A DNA stretch of 64,000 bases from assembly GCF_025231525.1 (NCBI RefSeq), contig NZ_CP103057.1, positions 434,001-498,000 on the forward strand, read 5' to 3'. A program made the translations under genes and the position numbers. This DNA comes from Sphingomonas endolithica. GTDB taxonomy: Bacteria; Pseudomonadota; Alphaproteobacteria; Sphingomonadales; Sphingomonadaceae. Shown here piece by piece: positions 61,890 to 64,000 of this stretch; positions within the stretch are counted from its first letter, which is position 1; every line of letters starts with the position of its first letter. The notes beneath the pieces are model-generated. The model saw only the letters and a program-made list of their open reading frames with translations, made no database searches and had not been told where the DNA came from.

Positions 61890-62309
61890 ATGGGAGCCAT
61901 GTCGACCGCTGGCTATGCTCCCGCTTATGTCGTCGTCCCGCCCGGTGACGATCGTGACCATTTCTCCATCTCCGATCTCTCGGCCGAATTCGGCGTCACG
62001 GCACGGGCATTGCGCTTCTACGAAGACGAGGGGCTGATCGCGCCGGAGCGGCGTGGGACGACGCGGATCTATTCCTATCGCGACCGTGCGCGGCTCGCCT
62101 GGATCCTGCGTGGCAAGCGCGTAGGCTTTTCGCTGACCGAGATCCGCGAGATGATCGACCTGTACGATCTGGGCGACGGTCGCCGCTCGCAGCGTGCCGT
62201 CACGATCGAACGGTGCCGCGACCGCGTGGCGCTGCTCGAAGCGCAGAAGCGCGATCTGGACGCGGCGATCGCCGAGCTGAACGACTTCATTTCCGTCATC
62301 GACCAATAA
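61890..62309 (+). CDS. MerR family regulator, LiuR-like
   Basis: 139 residues from the first ATG; a second at 61899 is also possible. The winged HTH is at 25-68: FSISDLSAEFGVTARALRFY, EDEGLIAPERRGTTRIYSYR. A dimerising helix follows at 100-135 (ERCRDRVALLEAQKRDLDAA). There are no metal-binding Cys pairs: the only Cys is C109. That fits MerR proteins which sense organic ligands. It sits 21 bp upstream of an acyl-CoA dehydrogenase gene, like LiuR and related regulators of acyl-CoA breakdown. Confidence 0.85.
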   Translation: MGAMSTAGYAPAYVVVPPGDDRDHFSISDLSAEFGVTARALRFYEDEGLIAPERRGTTRIYSYRDRARLAWILRGKRVGFSLTEIREMIDLYDLGDGRRSQRAVTIERCRDRVALLEAQKRDLDAAIAELNDFISVIDQ

Positions 62310-62330
62310 GAACCATCCCAAGGAACCACC

Positions 62331-64000
62331 ATGCCCCAGTTCACGCCGCCCGTCCGCGACACGCGCTTCATCCTCGATCACGTCGTGGGGCTCGATCGTT
62401 ATGCAAACCTGCCCGGCTTCCAGAATGCCACGCCCGACGTCGTCGATGCGGTGCTGGAGGAAGGCGGCAAGTTCGTCGCCGAAGTGCTGTTCCCGCTCAA
62501 CTATTCGGGCGACCAGGAAGGCTGCAAGCGCCATGACGATGGCAGCGTGACGACGCCGGCGGGCTTCAAGGAAGCCTATAACGCGTTCGTCGAATCCGGC
62601 TGGGGCACGCTCAGCGCGCCTGAGGAATTCGGCGGGCAGGGCATGCCACACGTCGTCTCGACCGCGTTCCAGGAATATATGATCTCCGCCAACATGGCGT
62701 TCGCGATGTATCCCGGCCTGTCGCACGGCGCGATTGCCGCGCTCCTAGTCAAGGGCACGGACGAGCAGAAGACCAAATACGTCCCCAACATGGTCAGCGG
62801 CAAATGGGGCGGGACGATGAACCTGACCGAGCCGCAGTGCGGCACCGACCTCGGCCTGATCCGCACCCGCGCCGAGCCGCAGGCCGATGGCTCCTATGCG
62901 ATCACCGGCACCAAGATCTTCATCTCGAGCGGTGAGCATGACCTGACCGAGAACATCATCCACCTGGTGCTCGCCAAGACGCCGGGGGCGCCGGAAAGCT
63001 CGAAGGGCATCTCGCTGTTCGTCGTGCCGAAGTTCATGGTCGAGGACGATGGGTCGCTGGGCGCGCGCAACGCCGTCACCTGCGGCTCGATCGAGCACAA
63101 GATGGGCATCCATGCCAATTCGACCTGCGTGATGAACTATGACGGGGCGACCGGCTGGCTGGTCGGCGAGGAGATGAAGGGCCTGGCCGCGATGTTCATC
63201 ATGATGAACGCGGCCCGTCTGGGCGTTGGCCTGCAGGGCCTCGGCATTGCCGAAGTCGCTTACCAGAATGCCGTGCAATATGCGCATGATCGCCGTCAGG
63301 GCCGGTCACTGACCGGTGCCAAGGAGCCGAACGAGAAGGCCGATACGTTGTTCGTCCACCCGGACGTGCGCCGCATGCTGATGGAATCCAAGGCGATGAC
63401 CGAGGGCCTGCGTGCGCTATGCATGTGGGGGGCACTGCAGGCCGATCTCGAGCATGCCGCGACCAGCGAGGAGGAGCGGCAGCTAGCCGGTGACCTGCTC
63501 GGACTGCTGACCCCGGTTATCAAGGGCTACGGCACCGACAAGGGCTATGAGATCGCCACCAATGCGCAGCAGGTATATGGCGGCCATGGCTATATCGCCG
63601 AATGGGGCATGGAGCAGTATGTCCGCGATGCCCGCATCGCGATGATCTACGAGGGCACCAACGGCGTGCAGGCGATGGATCTGGTCGGCCGCAAGCTCGC
63701 CTTGAACGGCGGTCGTGCGGTGCAGGCCTTCTTCAAGGTCGTGGCGGAGGATGTCGCCGCTGCCAAGGCCGTGCCGGAGACCGCGGTGTTCGCCGAGCAG
63801 CTGGAAAAGGCCAATGGCCAGCTCCAGGCGGCGACGATGTGGTTCATGCAGAACGGCATGCAGAACCCCGACAATGTCGGCGCCGGCGCGTACAGCTATA
63901 TGCAGATCATGGGGCTGGTCGCGACCGGCCTGATGTGGCTGCGCATGGCGAGTGCGGCGGTCAAGCTGAAGGCGGCAGGCGAGGGCGATCCCGCATTCCT
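62331..64000 (+). CDS. Acyl-CoA dehydrogenase, 3' end outside the window
   Basis: 556 codons are visible from the ATG at 62331 (AAGGAA upstream), with no stop before the window edge. The family's FAD/substrate blocks are [72 protein letters not shown] and [20 protein letters not shown]; the IYEGTN motif holds the probable catalytic Glu. The long form, with an N-terminal extension and a C-terminal domain, is the roughly 600-residue FadE-like group. It starts beta-oxidation of acyl-CoA and is probably controlled by the MerR gene before it. Confidence 0.92.
   Translation, partial: MPQFTPPVRDTRFILDHVVGLDRYANLPGFQNATPDVVDAVLEEGGKFVAEVLFPLNYSGDQEGCKRHDDGSVTTPAGFKEAYNAFVESGWGTLSAPEEFGGQGMPHVVSTAFQEYMISANMAFAMYPGLSHGAIAALLVKGTDEQKTKYVPNMVSGKWGGTMNLTEPQCGTDLGLIRTRAEPQADGSYAITGTKIFISSGEHDLTENIIHLVLAKTPGAPESSKGISLFVVPKFMVEDDGSLGARNAVTCGSIEHKMGIHANSTCVMNYDGATGWLVGEEMKGLAAMFIMMNAARLGVGLQGLGIAEVAYQNAVQYAHDRRQGRSLTGAKEPNEKADTLFVHPDVRRMLMESKAMTEGLRALCMWGALQADLEHAATSEEERQLAGDLLGLLTPVIKGYGTDKGYEIATNAQQVYGGHGYIAEWGMEQYVRDARIAMIYEGTNGVQAMDLVGRKLALNGGRAVQAFFKVVAEDVAAAKAVPETAVFAEQLEKANGQLQAATMWFMQNGMQNPDNVGAGAYSYMQIMGLVATGLMWLRMASAAVKLKAAGEGDPAF

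Overview
The window is GC-rich DNA (my reading: mid-60s % GC) from an alphaproteobacterium. Gene style, the imp-type order of the type VI secretion (T6SS) genes, the ast operon and the short dyad repeats between genes all point to Sphingomonadales, probably Sphingomonas or a close relative. That assignment is inference. I saw no rRNA, tRNA, CRISPR array, transposase or integrase.

Layout. 1-2.5 kb: a 5'-truncated class A acid phosphatase, then an alpha/beta hydrolase divergent from a TetR regulator, with two matching inverted repeats between them. 2.5-45.7 kb: a large T6SS locus in several transcription blocks. These are tagH - small protein - vgrG (minus); an OmpA-domain protein - tssA - tssB - tssC - hcp - tagJ - tssE - tssF - tssG - tssH (plus); a predicted lysozyme-type effector with two lipoprotein genes that look like immunity genes (minus); an inserted two-partner secretion block of a TpsB transporter, a 2704-residue TpsA exoprotein, an exported CHAT protein and a CPBP membrane protease (plus); a membrane-anchored M23 peptidase (minus); and tssK - tssL - tssM - tagF - PP2C phosphatase - Ser/Thr kinase (plus). 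The TagH/kinase/phosphatase/TagF set suggests post-translational control of firing. No tssJ is seen.

45.9-64 kb is mostly housekeeping and catabolism: a CoA-ester lyase, a CorA-type transporter, a small membrane protein, an arginine succinyltransferase operon (M20 hydrolase - astA - astB), a DUF481 outer-membrane protein, rppH, an HSL-type esterase, a histone-deacetylase-family protein, a photolyase, a cyclopropane-fatty-acid-synthase-like methyltransferase, an SDR, purF, a small Rho_N-like protein, hisI with an overlapping lipoprotein gene, a MerR regulator and an acyl-CoA dehydrogenase that runs off the right edge.

Most notable are the predicted muramidase/duplicate-immunity module beside tssH, the TPS-CHAT-CPBP operon sitting inside the T6SS locus, the architecture of the giant TpsA (five 79-residue tandem repeats, a longer module used four times, paired C-terminal cysteines), and the M23 peptidase divergent from tssK. 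Functions are read from sequence motifs only; no database search was possible.
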